A stretch of 64,000 nucleotides of DNA, from NCBI RefSeq assembly GCF_009831215.1, contig NZ_WUTW01000001.1:1569423-1633422 (forward strand), written 5' to 3'. Positions 62,612 to 64,000 of the stretch are shown here, piece by piece; within the stretch, counting starts at the first letter, position 1, and the number at the start of each line of letters is the position of its first letter. Position numbers and translations under genes: made by a program. Under the pieces are notes generated by a model, which was given only the letters and a program-made list of their open reading frames with translations, ran no database searches and was not told the origin of the DNA. The stretch comes from Actinomadura rayongensis. GTDB lineage: Bacteria; Actinomycetota; Actinomycetes; Streptosporangiales; Streptosporangiaceae.

Positions 62612-63114
62612 CGCGCCGCGGGCCCGCCGCGAGTAAGAGCTTCGTTACCGGCATGGGTCGATACCGTTTCGCGGCGTCGACACGTGGAAAATGTTCTGAT
62701 GACCGAGCAGCAGCCAGGCGACGTCCCCGGAGCGGCAGAGCGGCCCCTCCACGTCCTGCGGCGGCGGTGCGCGGGCGGCGCGAGCCGGCCCGGCCGTCGC
62801 CGGTGACGTGCGGAGCCTGACCGCCGCGGGGGCGCCGCGCATCGCGACAGGGGCGTCCGCATGCCGATACTGCCCCGTCGCGCGCGGGGCCGCGCGGCGG
62901 ACCGTCCGCGCGGTGTGCCGGTCGCGGCGAGCGGCGGCGCCGGGCGTCGCCGCCGCGTTCGAGCGGACCCGGGGCGGTCGGGCGCCCGGTCCGGCGGAGC
63001 CTTCCGCGCGGATCCGGCGGGGCGGCCCGCGCGCCGCCGCGCCCCGCGACGGCTTCCCCATGACCGGACAGTGCGCCGATCCGCTGGGGAGAACACAGTG
63101 GAGGAGGAGCGTCC
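62612..63114 (+). other. 500-base region before the glucokinase gene
   Basis: Contains a possible promoter element (TACCGT at 62663-62668), a 35-codon frame at 62699-62806, and then about 300 bases of CGG-rich sequence. Frames on both strands there encode only Arg/Gly/Ala-rich peptides. No gene I can support, apart from the glucokinase ribosome site GGAGGAGGAG at 63101-63110. Confidence 0.4.
62699..62806 (+). CDS. possible 35-codon ORF
   Basis: MTEQQPGDVPGAAERPLH then an Arg-rich end. The opening looks like a normal actinobacterial N-terminus, while the second half is low-complexity Arg/Gly. A gene is often found between the START-like and glucokinase genes in relatives, so this could be the remnant of one. 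No clear ribosome site. Confidence 0.2.
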   Translation: MTEQQPGDVPGAAERPLHVLRRRCAGGASRPGRRR

Positions 63115-64000
63115 ATGGGCCTGACGATCGGTGTCGACGTCGGCGGAACGAAGGTGGCCGCGGGAGTGGTCGACGACGACGGCGCGATTGTGGAGAAGGT
63201 GCGGCGTCCGACCCCCTCCACCGACCCGGAGGAGACCGCGCACGTCATCGCCGAGGTGGTGGACCTTCTCAAGGGCAAGTACCCGGACGTTTCGGCGGTC
63301 GGCCTCGGGACCGCGGGGTTCGTCGACGAGGACCGTTCCACGGTGCTGTTCGCGCCGAATCTCGCCTGGCGCGACGAGCCGATCAAGAAGAAGGTCGAAG
63401 GGCTCGTCGGGCTCCCGGTCGTCGTGGAGAACGACGGCAACGCCACCGCCTGGGGCGAGGCCCGCTACGGCGCCGGACGCGGCCAGGACTTCATGGTCTG
63501 CATCACGCTCGGCACCGGCATCGGCGGCGGCATCATCGTCGACGGCGAGCTGAACCGGGGCCGGTTCGGGATCGGCGCGGAGTTCGGCCACTTCCGCGTC
63601 GTGCCCGACGGGCGCCGCTGCGGCTGCGGCAACCGGGGCTGCTGGGAGCAGTACGCGAGCGGGAACGCGCTCGTCCACGAGGCCCGCGACCTCGCCCGGG
63701 TGGCGCCCGCGATGGCCGGGCGGCTGCTGGAACTCGGCGAGGGCAGCCCCGAGCGGATCCACGGCCCGCAGATCACGCAGGCGGCGCGGGAGGGCGACGC
63801 CGCCGCGCTGGAGTGCTTCAAGACCGTCGCGCAGTGGACCGGGCAGGGCCTCGCCGACCTCAGCGCGATCCTCGATCCGGGCGCGTTCGTCATCGGCGGC
63901 GGGCTGTCGGAGGCGGGGGACCTGCTGCTCGACCCCGTCCGGGACGCGTTCGGCGCGGCGCTCACCGGCCGCGGGCACCGGCCGCTGCCGGAGATCCGCA
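63115..64000 (+). CDS. glk: ROK-family glucokinase (3' end outside the window)
   Basis: 295 residues visible; the frame is open at base 64000. The ATG at 63115 follows GGAGGAGGAG. The ATP loop GVDVGGTKVAAGV is at 4-16, the sugar-binding ENDGNATAWGE and GTGIGGGIIVDGELNRG are present, and E/H in GAEFGHF contact the sugar. The ROK zinc motif is CGCGNRGCWEQYASG. It phosphorylates glucose to glucose-6-phosphate. In Streptomyces the homologue GlkA also mediates carbon catabolite repression; that role here is inferred. Confidence 0.93.
   Translation, partial: MGLTIGVDVGGTKVAAGVVDDDGAIVEKVRRPTPSTDPEETAHVIAEVVDLLKGKYPDVSAVGLGTAGFVDEDRSTVLFAPNLAWRDEPIKKKVEGLVGLPVVVENDGNATAWGEARYGAGRGQDFMVCITLGTGIGGGIIVDGELNRGRFGIGAEFGHFRVVPDGRRCGCGNRGCWEQYASGNALVHEARDLARVAPAMAGRLLELGEGSPERIHGPQITQAAREGDAAALECFKTVAQWTGQGLADLSAILDPGAFVIGGGLSEAGDLLLDPVRDAFGAALTGRGHRPLPEIR

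Noticed and set aside
62861-63124. 87-codon frame before glucokinase and 138-codon frame on the other strand
   Set aside because: Both are Arg/Gly/Pro-rich without ribosome site; composition is that of non-coding CGG-rich DNA.
1-64000. CRISPR arrays, insertion sequences, prophage, tRNA genes
   Set aside because: No spaced direct-repeat array, transposase-like protein, integrase or cloverleaf was found on reading; a tRNAscan and ISfinder run would settle it.

Overview
This window is chromosomal DNA of a very GC-rich actinomycete. GTG and TTG starts are common, genes often overlap by four bases, and the gene set is actinobacterial: a QcrCAB respiratory module with a diheme QcrC, CtaF, PimB', RipC-like NlpC/P60, DUF4191, DUF3043 and GlnE without a nearby uridylyltransferase. 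Gene content and order follow the conserved core found in Mycobacterium and Streptomyces around glnA-glnE-lipA-lipB, ctaC-ctaD, ctaE-qcrCAB and pimB-fadD15. A Streptosporangiales member such as Actinomadura is my best guess, from overall impression only. I see no prophage, insertion sequence, CRISPR array, tRNA or rRNA.

Layout. 1-1.2 kb: end of an ArsR-like regulator and a class I terpene synthase. 1.3-3.8 kb: a polar amino acid ABC importer. 4-12 kb: nitrogen block with glnA2-like and glnE on the plus strand and glnA on the minus strand, GlnR-like boxes before both synthetases, and PAP2 and OsmC genes between. 12-20 kb: RDD and DUF4191 membrane proteins, then lipoate metabolism and its users (lipA, lipB, E2, lpdA) with a peptidase E-like gene. 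20-25 kb: pepA, cobS-cobU, an aldo/keto reductase and DUF3043. 25-29 kb: an envelope-stress operon pspA-pspAA-htpX-pspAB plus a maleylpyruvate isomerase-like gene. 29-33 kb: nadA, erpA, adenosine kinase, and a TusA/cysteine desulfurase pair.

33-46 kb: ctaC-ctaD-ctaF, then cell-wall genes (L,D-transpeptidase, two zinc protease-like membrane proteins, a CHAP hydrolase, a RipC-like NlpC/P60 hydrolase) and two nuclease-type proteins. The CHAP gene is preceded by two c-di-AMP (ydaO-type) riboswitch-like elements on the same strand. 46-56 kb: rhomboid protease, a RAM-domain protein, trpD, a receiver-like protein, ctaE-qcrC-qcrA-qcrB, and pimB'. 56-64 kb: a divergent MFS/TetR pair with a doubled operator, an NAD(P)-binding protein, fadD15-like acyl-CoA synthetase, a shortened CutC-like gene, a metallophosphoesterase, a SRPBCC protein, and the start of a ROK glucokinase.

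How the genes fit together. GlnA/GlnE/GlnA2 handle nitrogen assimilation. LipA/LipB/E2/Lpd form one lipoylation and dehydrogenase unit. CtaCDF with CtaE-QcrCAB build the bc1-aa3 supercomplex, and ErpA, cysteine desulfurase and TusA are plausible sulfur and Fe-S suppliers. Psp genes, rhomboid, M48 proteases, Ldt, CHAP and RipC form an envelope set. The most distinctive signals are the paired c-di-AMP riboswitches, a structured intergenic element after erpA, and about fifteen TANNNT -10 hexamers placed 6-8 bases before a start codon, which implies widespread leaderless transcription. All family calls are by reading; no database search was run.
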